A DNA stretch of 64,000 nucleotides. It comes from Symbiodinium microadriaticum (lineage: Eukaryota > Sar > Dinophyceae > Suessiales > Symbiodiniaceae). The notes under the pieces were generated by a model that saw only the letters and a program-made list of their open reading frames with translations, had not been told where the DNA came from and searched no databases. Shown here piece by piece: positions 20,334 to 31,366 of the stretch (its first letter is position 1; each line of letters begins with the position of its first letter). Location of the stretch: the NCBI GenBank assembly GCA_001939145.1, contig LSRX01001488.1:71259-135258 (forward strand). Direction: 5' to 3'. A program made the position numbers and the translations under genes.

Positions 20334-22475
20334 TCAAATCGCAGGATAGAGTGGCGATATCATGTTCTGAGATTCCGTGAGTCTGCGAAGCTCGCGGGCA
20401 TGCCCGTCTCGCTGCGCAGGTCTCCCGAGTTCATGGCAGGTCCTTGCCATTAGGTAGTGGCAGCGCCTCTGCCTACTTTGGCACTCAGAATCACAGGCCA
20501 AGGCCAAGGAGAGGCGCTCCAGAACCGCTTCGAAGACCGAGGGCCGCTGTCTGGAGTCTGCTGGAAGCCTGGAGCTGAGTTCCAGCAAAGACTCGGCCTC
20601 CAACTCGGCGACCCGGCATTTCGCATCCTCCAGAACGTGGCTGGTGCTTTCCTCCGTGAGCTGCAAGGCACCCAGGATGTCCCCAAGCTCGAGCTTCAGC
20701 TTTGCCAGCCGGAGCAAGGCTTCGCCATGGAAGAGCCGGAGCCGTGCAGCTTCTGCCAGCGACATGCAACGGACACAGGATGCCACGGCTTGCACAGGAT
20801 TGGTCTCTTCATTGACTTGGGTTAGAGTCAGGAGGCTCTCACAAAGCTCCAAGGAAGAGGCTTTTCCGTCCCCCTCCCAAGCCTCCCGTGCAGACTGATT
20901 CGTTGCCAGAAGATTGCCTGAGTGTAGCCGGCACTGATTGCTAAACTTCTGAAAGCGGAGCTTGTCCGCGTTGGCCTCCGAGGCCATATTGGCATGGGCG
21001 CTTGCGGTTTGGAAGAGCAGCGCCGGAAAGGCTTCCGTGAGTCCTTTCTGCAGAAACCGCTCACCCATCTTTCTGCCAATCGCATGTACCCAGAGCCGCG
21101 AGCTCGACAGGTCAGGCCGGGACAGGACTTGCATCGCATCCGTCTGTTTGTCTTCGTCTGCCAACTGACAAAAAGCCAATGCGCGATCATCAGCACCAAG
21201 CCGGTCTTTGTAGATGTCAAGCACCATTTGGCAAGATGATGCCGAAGAGCTAAGGCCAAACCTTTGTGAAACACCTGCCTGGCACAGGAGGACTTTTGGA
21301 CGCAACAGCTCCAAAGTCCCTGCTTGAGTAGAGAGGAGGGATGCCAGGCTGACATGTGCCAGCACTTCGCGCCCCGGTGTGGAAAGAGCAGCCAAGACCC
21401 CAAAGCCACTACCCCGTGCACCCGATTTTCCTAGAAAGGCCCAAGCCCGGGACGGCAAAGAACCCAAAGAAGCCCCGGCCCCCTGCAGCAGAGCAGGGCT
21501 CATGCTTTCACCGCCAGGGCCCAAAGGGGCTTCCGCCTCTGTCGGTCGAGTAGAGAGGCTCGGCTGCAGTGCCAGGATCCGTGCCAAGGCCAATGAACTC
21601 AGACTTTCAAGCAAAGGGAGTCCCAAAGCTTCGGATCGGTGCAGGCATCGGCGAAGGAGTGCTGCCGCCATGCTGGGCTTGTTGGAGAGGAGCAGGTTGC
21701 TCAGCAAATACATCCCAGCACAGAGACAGTTCGCGTCAGAGCTCTCCTGGGCGGCACGGATGCTGTCCTCCAAGGCTTGCAAGGCGTCGTCCAAATTTCG
21801 CATCTCGAGGCTCAGGTTGGCCAAGCCCAAGACGGCATGCTGAATCTGCTGACCGTCCACTGAGGATCGCTGGTCGTGGAAGCATCGCAGTAAGAAGGCA
21901 GCCGAGTCCGCAAACTTGCTTCGCACGCTGCTCATGTACTCTGAAACGGTCTGCTGTGACGAGGCGGCAGAGCCTGTCTCAGGACTGTCGGCCTTGAACG
22001 ATAGCTGGCCGAAAGCCGAGATCCCTTCCCTGCGAAAGCTTTCGACTGCATCGTACAACTTGATAATCTCTTCGAAGCTTGACTGCTTGAAAGCCAGAAC
22101 GAAGCGCCTCGCCAGCTGGCCGAAGGCTCCGCTGGAGTGCATCACGGAAGCAGATACGAGCTCTCGGCATATCATGGACTCCAGGTTGCGGAACAACTCA
22201 AACAAGGCATCTGGAGAAGTCAAAGTGTACAAACTAGCTATGAGCATCTGCCACACTTCCATCCTCTCCTTGCTGGCGCAGAGCTCGCGCTGCAAGTCTG
22301 AAAGAGTTTTCAGGTTGTCCGGTGATGCCTGTCTCACTTCGTCTATGAGGACTTCTAAGACGACCATGGGCTCGCCTTGGTCCTCTGCGAACCGGAGGAG
22401 CAAGAAAGTCACACCAACCTCATATGCACTCAACCTCGGCCGCATTGCATCGAGTCCCAGCCAGCCCGCCACCAT
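20334..22475 (-). CDS. ANAPC5: Anaphase-promoting complex subunit 5 (APC5)
   Basis: Single uninterrupted frame of 713 residues; animal APC5 is about 750. APC5 is a TPR scaffold subunit of the APC/C ubiquitin ligase, which drives sister-chromatid separation and mitotic exit in the nucleus and cytoplasm. The N-terminus has the APC5-type segment RPRLSAYEVGVTFLLLRF. The signature TPR lies at residues about 213-255, with LANLSLEMRNLDDALQALED followed by SIRAAQESSDANCLCAGMYL, closely following the family's 'EEALQALEEAIRIAQE.ND..CL' block. The rest is helical TPR-like sequence to the stop. The ATG at 22475 has A at -3 and G at +4, and an in-frame TAA lies 15 nt upstream. The gene follows RRP5 after 213 bp on the same strand. 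Lack of introns is unusual beside its intron-rich neighbour. Confidence 0.85.
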   Translation of the reverse strand: MVAGWLGLDAMRPRLSAYEVGVTFLLLRFAEDQGEPMVVLEVLIDEVRQASPDNLKTLSDLQRELCASKERMEVWQMLIASLYTLTSPDALFELFRNLESMICRELVSASVMHSSGAFGQLARRFVLAFKQSSFEEIIKLYDAVESFRREGISAFGQLSFKADSPETGSAASSQQTVSEYMSSVRSKFADSAAFLLRCFHDQRSSVDGQQIQHAVLGLANLSLEMRNLDDALQALEDSIRAAQESSDANCLCAGMYLLSNLLLSNKPSMAAALLRRCLHRSEALGLPLLESLSSLALARILALQPSLSTRPTEAEAPLGPGGESMSPALLQGAGASLGSLPSRAWAFLGKSGARGSGFGVLAALSTPGREVLAHVSLASLLSTQAGTLELLRPKVLLCQAGVSQRFGLSSSASSCQMVLDIYKDRLGADDRALAFCQLADEDKQTDAMQVLSRPDLSSSRLWVHAIGRKMGERFLQKGLTEAFPALLFQTASAHANMASEANADKLRFQKFSNQCRLHSGNLLATNQSAREAWEGDGKASSLELCESLLTLTQVNEETNPVQAVASCVRCMSLAEAARLRLFHGEALLRLAKLKLELGDILGALQLTEESTSHVLEDAKCRVAELEAESLLELSSRLPADSRQRPSVFEAVLERLSLALACDSECQSRQRRCHYLMARTCHELGRPAQRDGHARELRRLTESQNMISPLYPAI

Positions 22476-22688
22476 GGTCAGGGCTCCTTACAGGGCGAAT
22501 CACAGCAACACCGTCTCTGGCCGGGTGACTCCACGCCTCCGCAGCCTCACGCCTTGAATCCCAGCTTCAACTCAACAGAAGTGCACCCAAGGTAAGACAA
22601 CCCGTACCGGGATGCAACAGGTATGCAGGCCTGTCAGCTGAGCAGCATGGCCCCATCCGATGGTGCTAAGCTGACACTATGCAACGGC
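22476..22688 (-). other. RRP5-APC5 intergenic spacer
   Basis: It is 213 bp from the RRP5 stop codon to the APC5 ATG. It must hold the RRP5 3' UTR, the APC5 5' UTR and a trans-splice acceptor if dinoflagellate spliced-leader processing applies. No canonical promoter element was recognised. Confidence 0.5.
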
Positions 22689-23761
22689 CTAATGCTTGCG
22701 GTGAGCGGCTTTCTTCGTGGATTTCAGCTTGCCTGCATTCTTTGTATGTCTTAATCTCTGCTTTGTTTATCACTCGTCTACCTTCCGGGGCCATTCTCCA
22801 AGCTAAAGCTGCAATTGAGCGTGAATCAGCAGCAAGAACAAGTAGCTGCAGAAGCCAGGTGCTCTGCAAAGCGACTAAGGGGTAGGCTTTCAGCATCGCC
22901 CCATCGAGTTTCGAAGTCCAGCCATCGCTTGAAAAAGAATCGCATCTTCGTAGCTTTGAGCCTCTTGAGTCAAGACGGTGAGGTATCTGGCAAAGCATGC
23001 TCAACGCGAGTTCTGTTCCCAATGCGGCTGAGAAGCGACATGGAACAACAGCGGCGAAACAATGCACGAATCTCATCATGATCGGCTTCGGGAACTTTGG
23101 GTGGAGTAAAAGCTTTGATGTGGGCATCCTCACAGCGGTTGCCGGCTTGCATCCCACAGCCCTGAAGACCCTGGCACCGCAAGAGCAGGTGCTGCTGGCA
23201 ACGGTCCAGGTACACGGACCACAGGTCTGTGCGCTTCGGATAAGTGTCCATTAGACCTCAAGGTCTGTCAGATTCTCGAACTCTTCTTCGTTTCCTGCGC
23301 TCTTAACAGCCATAGCAGTCTTTCAGTGCTAGTGCCAGTCGCCTTCAAAGATGCTGCGGCCGCGGTCCGGCGAACCGGTCCTGACCGCAGGAACGGCCCC
23401 CTACCGAAGGACTGGACCGGAGACTTCGTGTCTGCGTCCGAGCGGCTGGTATTCAAGCAGAGCAGTCTTCGAAACTACGAGAGGGTGCTTCCGCTTCTCC
23501 AAAGCAGCCAAACTCTTCGGAAGCACCTTGCGGGCTCCCTCTGCGTCCCCCTGCCTCGGGTCGTCAAGCCGCTGAAGCGTCCAAAGCGAGGCTTCTGAAC
23601 CATTTGGCACATGTGCAGGCAAGAGTCTGATAGAGAAAAGTAAGGAAAGCAATCCAAACCTTCTTGGAATGAGCGAACTTGCGTGAGCATGCTTCGTATG
23701 CTTTCAGCGCCAGCTGTGGCTTTTTGTTGCGCTCGTGGATCCTTGCCAGCTGTAGGTAGAC
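22689..23761 (-). CDS. RRP5: RRP5/PDCD11, 3' exons (C-terminal HAT repeats)
   Basis: These exons continue the RRP5 gene whose 5' part is at 48197-53409. The first exon opens at 23761 with VYLQLARIHERNKKPQLALK and reaches KKVWIAFLTFLYQ. The second has EGARKVLPKSLAALEKRKHP to LLEYQ. The third has GSPDRGRSIFEG. The fourth has DTYPKRTDLWSVYLD, the family hallmark. Later pieces are DEIRALFRRC and KMRFFFKRWLDFETRWGDAE, and the last (22732-22689) ends in a Lys-rich tail and TAG. Inferred introns: about 23551-23627 (ends ambiguous), 23381-23446 (GC-AG), 23257-23342 (GC-AG), one near 22.95-23.2 kb not resolved, one near 23.0 kb, and 22733-22887 (GC-AG). HAT repeats contact the small-subunit processome in the nucleolus. 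Confidence 0.92.
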
Positions 23762-24202
23762 CTGCAAGACAAACAGCATACGGGCTGATTGCAATTGCAA
23801 AAGGCCACTCGGCAAAGAGGTTCGTCCGAACAACCCATGCACTTTCGCTCACAGACCGTCTGCGATTGAACCGTACTCCAAACCCTAACCTATCCTCGTA
23901 CAGTGCTCTGTTCTTCTAAATGTCTAGCCTGGGTCTCGGCAAGTAGTTTATTATTTTCTTTAGTTTGTTTTGGAATTCTTTGTGTTTTCCGCTGCAACAC
24001 CAGCGTCGCAACACTATATGGCGCTGACATTGCGGGGGATCACGTTTTCTTGGTGGTGGGGCTTGGGGAGAAAGACACGGTGCCAATGGCACGGAAAGCG
24101 CCGCAGTAGCACTGGAGATCACATTTCGTAAACCTCTAGCAATTCATAATTAGCAATCGCACCAACAATAAGCGCAAGAATAATGGTGATAGTTAATGTA
24201 AT

Positions 24203-24482
24203 TGCTGAGCTTGAGGCCCAGCAGGCTGCAAAGGGACTAGTGGAGTAGCTAATTCCCCAACCCCTAAACCTGCCATGGCCAGAAGCTACGCGCGGAGTCA
24301 CTTGTTTTACACACGCAAACACGAAAGATCTGTGAAAGTTTTGCTACATAGAGCTTGGCACCTACATGTACAAGTGTAGCTAAAATGCATTGCTCAAGAC
24401 CTACTGTGCTTGGTCTAAAGAGCAGCAGAAAAAGAACATGTACATATGGCATGGACTGCAGGAAGAGGCATGCACTTCAGCA
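24203..24482 (-). repeat. 3' LTR of outer element
   Basis: 280 bp, ending CTCAGCA on the minus strand at 24203 and flanked by GTAAT. Nearly identical to 41805-42085. Confidence 0.93.
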
Positions 24483-24492
24483 CTCCTCCTTT
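24483..24492 (-). promoter_or_regulatory. Polypurine tract of outer element
   Basis: The minus strand reads AAAGGAGGAG directly before the 3' LTR start TGCTGAAG, the expected plus-strand primer position. Confidence 0.8.
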
Positions 24493-24629
24493 GCAGCCCC
24501 GCCAGGGAGTTGCGACCTACTCTTCACTGTGCAGGTCCAACCCGTCAGGGCGACGACACCATTTGCCCTGAACTGGAAGAAACGGGGCCAGAAGACACGG
24601 AAAAGTCCGACCCGTCAGGGTGGAGTGGT

Positions 24630-27306
24630 TCACCCTGTGCTGTGCTGTGTGTGGTCAGCAACGCTCCTGTGGCACTGCTGGCACACTTGGTACTCGACAA
24701 ACCTGTGCGAGTTTGCCAACGTAGGACAGGTCTTAGTGCGGTGGAGCTTGGTCCCCTCGGGTGTTGCAAAGAAGCGCGTTGGAGCTCCACCTGCCTGTTC
24801 ACGCTCGGCGCGGGTTGTCTGTGAGGGGCGGCGTTTGGAAGCTGCAGTAGCAGACTGCGAGCTTGCTGCCTCCTCACGTGCAGAGATCTCGGCCTGGATG
24901 GCCTGTGCGGTTTGATCCCGAAGGCGCTGCAACTTGCGTGCCTTGCGAGGGCTCAGGGACGACGCGGTTGTCCCTGCCTCTCGGCGGACGAGCACACTTT
25001 GAAAGCACCACTTCAAGAACTCCCACACTGCAATGAAGCAGACACCAATGCAGATGATGGACACTGCCAACATCAGATCTGCATCGAGTGACACAGGGAG
25101 GGACAAGTCCTCGTCCTCGTCTGTGGACTGGCTAGAAGCACCTACAACCTGGAACAAAGCTAACACCACAGCAAGAGTACTCAGGTGCAGGTCTTGCTGC
25201 GCCACAGCTCCTGAACCCACAGTTCGGGCTTCACTGTAGGCCTCAGCTTCCGCCGGACGAGATGTCCCATGCTCAAGCAAACCCCAGATTGCTGCGAGCT
25301 CAAGGATCCTCGCAGATGGGAGTGCTTTAGTCAGAAGGTCTGCGGCCTGCTCAACGCCTGGACAGTAGACGGGAATGATCTCACCGCTCTCGTACTGCTC
25401 TCGAAGGTAGTTGGCGCGCACCCTTAGGTGGCGGGTTCGCCAAGACCCTTGGCCAATGGCGATGGCCAGCGCAGACTGTGAGTCAACCCTTAAAGTCTTG
25501 TCAAAGCTAGAAACCCCAAACTCACTCAGCATGGCCTCTGCTGACTGAAGGGCAACTACAGCGTCAAGGCCAGCAACAAGCTCTGCTTCTGCTGTGCTGA
25601 GGGTGACAAAGGCTTGTCGTGCTGAACGCCAGCACACCGGCGACCCGTGAAAGAAAACCACCCACCCGGTGTGAGAGCGATTCCCTTCTGGTGCGTAGCT
25701 GGCATCACTGTACGCGATCAATCCTGTGTCATCCGCGTCAGCGGTGAGAGCTAGCGCCTTGGTACGCTGCACATACGCAAGCGCCTTTTCTGCGATGCGA
25801 ATGGCCCGTTGCGGAGCCTTTGTGCTAAGCGAAGCGAGGACACAGGCTGTAAAGGCCAAGTCTGGCCGGGTGCGTTGACTCAGCCACAGAATCTCTCCTG
25901 TTAGCCTCTGAGCTGTCCGGACGGACTCCTCGGTTGGAGACTCATCCGTTAGGAGAGTGTCGAAGGAGACAAGGTCTCGCGGGCAAGGAACTTTACCTAG
26001 TGCTGTGGGCTTCACGTCGTTGACACGCAGCAGCTCTTCGGCGTAGGCTTGCTGCGACAACACAAACCCGGAACCCTGCACTAGGATCTCAACCCCTAGA
26101 AACCTCAACGGGTGCTCTGCGGTGGCAAGCGCGAGAGGCGTCGTTTTCCAGATGCCCTGGATGGCAGTAGCCAGAGCTGCGATCACCTCTTTACTGCCTG
26201 CAAGCAAAAAGTCGTCAACGTAAGTAAGCAAACCTCCTACGACTACCCCGTCAGAGGTGCGAACAACACGCCACCAGTTTGGGTCTAGCCTCCCCTGCTG
26301 GAGCTGCAGCTCAACTCCGTCAACAACACACCTCAGCGCGCGGAGTTGGCAGTCCCTGAAGTCTGACCACAGCTTAGGCGACTCCCTCAGACCGTACACG
26401 GCGTGCGTGAGGATCCAAAGCTCCCCTTCCTCTGCCAAACCTAGTCTCACTAACAACCTAGGCGGCGTGAGGGCAAACACTGGAAAGCCTTTTCCTTGCG
26501 GGATCGGGGTCAGCAGAAAGGCTGAGGTCACATCTAGAGACCCGATGCACCAACGCCTCTTTGAGCTGATGACCACGAAACAACGGAGTGTCTCTGCAGC
26601 TGCACCTGAAGCGTAGACTTCAGACCCTGTTCCTGGGGCGTGGTTGCCGCAAGCAACCAAGCGAGCCTTGCGTTTGTGGTAAGCTTGACCCTTCCGGGAA
26701 GCGAGAGAAGCTTCACCTTCGGCAGGGTCTGGTGGCTTGACAGTAAACACGAACTTGGACGGAACCACCTTTACGTCCTTACGCCTTAGCCAGCCTCCCG
26801 AACGAACCTCTGCAGGAGGCAAGCGCCGCACGGCCTTCTCAATGACACCGATCTCCTTGTGAATGGCGGGCATCCACTTTTCGATGCATTGCTCTGCATC
26901 ACGGGGGTCCACAGTGTGGACTACCTGCAGCGGCTCTTGCAACCCGTCAAGCAGCAGCTCTACGTTTGGAGTGTACACAGGCTCAGACTTGTAAAGCGCA
27001 CGCGCTTCGCTCACGTCCGAGTCGTCAGACCGGAGTACACACAGCTGCTCGCCTGTTTGCGGGTCTGGAACCCACAGCTCCCAAAGAACAGGCTGCTCAC
27101 GAAAGGAGTCTTCACGTACACCCTCCTCCTCCTCAACCTGTGCTTCGGTGTCCGGCTGGCAAGCCCGCAGTGCGTGTTGCGACTGTGCTCGCTGCTGGTC
27201 TGGCGTGTGCTTTAGGTTCCACGACACCTCTAACTCTACAGTGCCCGCTTCTACGGCTTGGGTTTCTTTCCAACCTCCGCCTTTAAGCGCACTCCCACAC
27301 GCTAAC
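24630..27306 (-). CDS. Outer element gag-pol, 3' part: RT, RNase H and C-terminal extension
   Basis: About 890 residues, in frame with 35497-41800 once the nested element is ignored. RT: SKFVFTVKPP, CIGSLDVTSAFLL (first Asp, near 26535), YGLRESPKLWSDF and LTYVDDFLLAG (catalytic pair near 26215). RNase H: AYSDASYAP (near 25705), STAEAEL, RVDSQSALAI and the ADLLTKALPS tether, so the acidic residues are intact. Beyond the usual copia end there are about 190 more residues: a hydrophobic stretch STLAVVLALFQVVG, a membrane segment LMLAVSIICIGVCFIAVWEF (near 25.0 kb), a basic coiled region, and a tail FFATPEGTKLHRTKTCPTLA ... CQQCHRS with a Cys/His pattern that could bind zinc. The stop codon is at 24630-24632. 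Confidence 0.92.
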
Positions 27307-27485
27307 TGTGAAACCGAAACGCACAAATCGAGAAGTGTACCCGCAGGCTTTGCGATTGGCTTGTGCAGAAGAGGCTGTCGCCTCTCAGGTGAGGCCCGGG
27401 GGTTTCTTCTGCGTTCACGGGTTCTCCAGGGTCCTGGGCATCTTCGTGTCTCGTGGTTTTCTCCTTGTCCCGTTGTGGTTTCTCA
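27307..27485 (+). repeat. 5' LTR of inner element
   Basis: 179 bp, TGTGAAACC to TTTCTCA. It differs from the 3' copy by about 4 substitutions and a 1-bp indel. Confidence 0.93.
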
Positions 27486-27486
27486 T

Positions 27487-27499
27487 TGGTAGCGGAGCC
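27487..27499 (+). promoter_or_regulatory. Primer-binding site of inner element (tRNA 3' end type)
   Basis: TGGTAGCGGAGCC starts one base after the LTR and would pair with a tRNA ending GGCUCCGCUACCA. The implied acceptor stem 5' strand is AGCGGAG, with the A1:U72 pair found in eukaryotic initiator tRNA-Met. Assignment to initiator Met is an inference. Confidence 0.65.
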
Positions 27500-27618
27500 C
27501 AGGCCGCGCCGGGGATTTGTCTTCTTGTGTTTTCTTGTGTTTTGTGCTGTGTGAGTTTCCTTGTCCTGTGTCTGTTGGGGTTCTACTGAAGGGTCGGTAG
27601 GAACCTCTGTGCGGCCAC

Positions 27619-29289
27619 ATGGTGGCTGTGACGACGGACCCACCGGGTACTGCTCAGAACGACGACCGCGCCCCAGTGGCGGAGAACGAGGACGACAGAG
27701 CAGGAACCTGGCAGGCCAATGACAGTTCTTCGTGGGATGATTGGCAGCGAGACTATAGTGGTCATTAAAGCTCTGGTTGGGGTTCATGGGATGATTCCTA
27801 CTGGGGCTGGGGAGATCGATGGTCTTGGCAGCCTTCAGAGCACTACAACAACTACCGTAGTGCCTATGCTCGCAACAGTCCTTGGGGTGCTGGGACTACA
27901 TGGACACAAACTTCGCAATTTCGTGGTGCGGAACAGCCGAATCGGCGGGAGAACGATGAAGAACAGAGATCGAATGACACCTCTGAGGAGCAGGGTACTA
28001 GTGATGCCACCCTCCCTGATGAAGCCACCCAGGAGCAGCGACGTTTCTCTTCGACGACTCACGGAAGCACCGAGGCTACCAGAGCCTCAACAGGCCACGG
28101 GCGTGATGAACATGGCTCGGCCCTCTCAGATTCTTCGGGAGCCCCAGGTCAGAAGGGATCTTTCAGCGAGAAGATGGCGGTACCTTCATTCGGGGCAAAG
28201 GGCACTGGTGATGAGTTGGGGATGTCAGCACGGTCTTACTTGCGCCAAGTAGAAGCGTGGAGCAAAGTTACAAGAACAGATCCCACTCAACAAGCTCTTC
28301 TCCTTTACCAGAACCTGAGTGGCAGAGCGTGGGTTGAGTCGGAAGAACTCAATGTTGATGATTTGGCGAGTTCACAAGGGCTCAAGATCTTCAAGTCCTG
28401 GATTCGTGAAAGGTATCAAGAAGTAGAGGTGAGCCGAATAGCGGAAGCATTGACATTGTTTTTCAAGAAGATGAAGAGGCAGGCAGGTCAGTCGATCAGA
28501 GGATTTAATTCTGTGTTCGATCGTGGACATTCTCGGCTACTCGAAATCGATTGCCGGCTTCCTGAAGTTGCTCGGGCTTGGGCCTACCTTAATGCTTTGG
28601 GATTAAGCAATTCGGAGGAATTATCATTGCTGGCATCGGTCGGGAACGACTATAGCACTGCAAAGCTCCAGAAAGCAGCCATCCTTCACGAGAAGTCCCT
28701 TCGTGGACCTTGGGTGCCTAGGAACAAGGGTGAAGGAAAAGGGGCTAAGAGTGCTTTTCTGACTGGAACAGACAATGATGAACCCCAGCATGGCTTCGAT
28801 GATGATCGGGATGATGATGAGACAGGCACATGTCTTCCTGAAGAAGCCGCCATAGAGATCCACGAGGCCTTCGTTGCGCAAGAATCAGCAAAAGCATGCT
28901 ACAGGGACATTGTCAAAGCACGTGGAGTGGATCCAGAAAACATCAAGCACAACAAGAAGAACACTGAGGAATCCGCCAAAACAACCCCCGACGATTCTTT
29001 GGCCCAGGCAAAGCTCAGATCATACTGCGCAGGATGCGGTCGTCGCGGTCACTGGCATAAAGATGCCGAGTGCCCGCTTAACCGATCTGGTAATCAAGCT
29101 CCCGCCTCGAAGCCCAGGGCGCCTCAGGATCACCAGGTTCATGCCACAACCGCCTCGTCAGGAGCTCCTGCTAGCATCGTGGAAGTCGCGTACATGGTTG
29201 GCGACCTCGGCGGGGATCGGCTTTTGGCGATTACAGATACAGCGTGTAGCAAGTCGGTCATGGTCAGAAGTGGTTGGAGTCCTATTTGA
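27619..29289 (+). pseudogene. Inner element gag with CCHC knuckle and protease start
   Basis: The frame from ATG 27619 runs to 29289 with one internal stop, TAA at 27766-27768. The N-terminal part is rich in Trp, Tyr, Gly and Ser (WGSWDDSYWGWGDRW). The gag core lies at 28.2-28.7 kb (SYLRQVEAWSKVTRTDPTQQ, KIFKSWIRERYQEVEVSRIA). The knuckle CAGCGRRGHWHKDAEC has an extra residue (C-X2-C-X4-H-X5-C form). The frame closes just after the protease active site ITDTACSKSV, where a -1 change would be needed to go on. An internal ATG at 28174 opens a 371-codon frame downstream of the stop. Confidence 0.85.
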
Positions 29290-31366
29290 GGCTTGCAAAG
29301 GAGATCGGCGTTGACACCCAGTTTCTGGATTGCCATGATGACTTTCGTTTTGGGGCTTCGAGGTTATTCCATGCCAACTTCTCGGCCACCATTGTGATTC
29401 AGATCCGAGACCGGGTGTTCATGCTGAGAGCTTCGGTCGTACAGGGAGAAGTTCCTTTGCTCATGAGCAGGAGTGCTTTGAGTCAGCTGGGCATGGTGTA
29501 CGACCTTGAAGGGCACGCTGCGCAGTTCAAGCATCTAGGAATCGAGAGGTTCAGCTTGATGACCACGGACAGTGGTCACCCGGCTATCCCGGTGACGCCG
29601 AAACGTGTGCCAGGGATGAAATGGCCCTCGCCCCAAGAGTGGGCGAGCTCAGAAGTGATCATCGTTCCTTCGGCTGCGTCGCAATACACGACTTTCATGA
29701 CCAGTGCTTCTGATGCTAAGGGTGATGTCATCAGCAGCTCTTCTTTAGACCCCAAGGAGAACAAGACCCCAAGCGCCGATCACCCTCCAGGACAGAACCT
29801 CTTCTACCCGAAGAAGATCAATGCTTGCGTACGAAACCTCCTTTGTGCAGAAGACCTCAATCTTCAGCTCTTCGCAGCATGGTGGTCTAAGACTCCAATC
29901 TCGAAAGATTTCTGGATTGAGTGCCCCGAATCCTTCATCCGGATCCATGTTGTGCCTAGGCGAGGCTTGTTCGATCCATCACGATGGGAAACTTCTCAGA
30001 TTGAGACCAAAGACAAGTTGCTCGGCAGCGTTGGTTTGATTCGCAGCTCACACGGGATCTCTTGTAGCACTCTTGCGGGTTTGGATGCAATTCATGACCT
30101 TTGGCAAGATCAGCGTGATGCACAACAACCTGTACTTTGGGTCGGTCGTTCAGTGTTCTCTCGAGCTGTGTCTAGGGCACCCCTTTGCGGCCCGCCTCCT
30201 GTAGTAAGCGCTCCCGCCTTACCTGATGGCTTACTCAAATCCACCCCTCAACATCTGGAAGATGAACAAGACGCAGTTGATGTCAGAGGCAGTGCGGCTG
30301 AACCTGACGGTGCACTCTTCGTGGTCGGTGGGCGAGATCAGGCAGATCCTCAGCGACCACCGGAGGGCATCCGACCAAGAGTCGAGTGTCCCAAGAGGGT
30401 TAGCTTCGATGACCCTCGAACAGCTGAAGACACAAGCCTCAGCTCTCCAGATCCCCATCCCACCGAGGGCCACCAAGGGGCAGATGCGACAACCAGAGAG
30501 AAGGCCGAGGCCATCGTGACTTTCGGTCGCCACAAGGACAAGCTGTACAAGGAAGTGCCAACCCAGTACCTGGAGTGGGCGATGATGGAAGTCGGCGAGC
30601 GCGGAGCAGAGTCTTCGGGGCCGGATTTGGTGAGCCTGGCGAACTATGCGAAGGCAAAGCTCCAGCCCGAGGAGACGGAAAGCTACAACCCGGAGGTCAA
30701 CTCGAAAGTGCCGCTTCCCCCGGAAAGCTCGGCAGATTCATGCTGGGAGTCCCATTGGTCGGAGCTCACGGAGACAGTCCTTCAGTTGAACGCCAGAGTG
30801 AACAACCAGAAGAAGGGGAACGAGGCCCAGGGGTATCAACGACAGCCAACACCCAAGAAGAGGAGCACGGCAACAGGATCCCACACCGGGGAGAAGCAAG
30901 CGATGGAGCAAGAAGTACCACCCGAGGTGCGCGAGGAAATCGAGACTCTCATGTCGCGACTGGCTGCTCTGAAGGACCGCCACGGCTTGTGAATGAGGAC
31001 GAGGTGACAGAGACCTCATCCGTTGTTTTCCAAGAGGCTGAGAGGGTGACTGCGACTGTTGCTCGGGATGTACGTATGGAGGCGGGTGAACCCGAGATTG
31101 TCTATGAGCAGCATATCCCGCACGGCCTGGAGACAACGGTCGAGCTTCTCACTCGGGATTGCCTTGCGCAGAAGGACTTCAGTTTTGGCACGTGCGAAAA
31201 AGTGATGCAGCTTGTGTGTGGTCTTGCGAAATCCTTGCGCAAAAGATCTTTTCAAGAAGGCACTGAAAGCATTGCTCAGGAGCTTATTCCCACGGCAATT
31301 ACTACGGCATCATCAAGAAGACCTATGGGCTTCAACAAACGACCAAGTACATCAACGCCTTTATGA
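29274..31366 (+). pseudogene. Inner element protease remainder, SAP-like and linker regions
   Basis: It continues the protease (SYLRLAKEIGVD, PLLMSRSALSQLGMVYDLEG). Near 30226-30490 the meaningful frame is another one, reading MNKTQLMSEAVRLNL, WSVGEIRQILSDHRR and TLEQLKTQASALQI, which look like SAP-type helical repeats (DNA-binding helices in host proteins). The original frame resumes with VTFGRHKDKLYKEVPTQYLE, a motif resembling the small C-terminal domain of exonuclease X-like proteins. After 30990 the sense frame shifts again (EIVYEQHIPHGLETTVELLT). Confidence 0.7.

Noticed and set aside
27719-28252. Plus-strand frame of 177 codons near the start of the inner element
   Set aside because: It is out of frame with the gag that starts at 27619 and resumes at 28174; the in-frame reading explains the sequence better.
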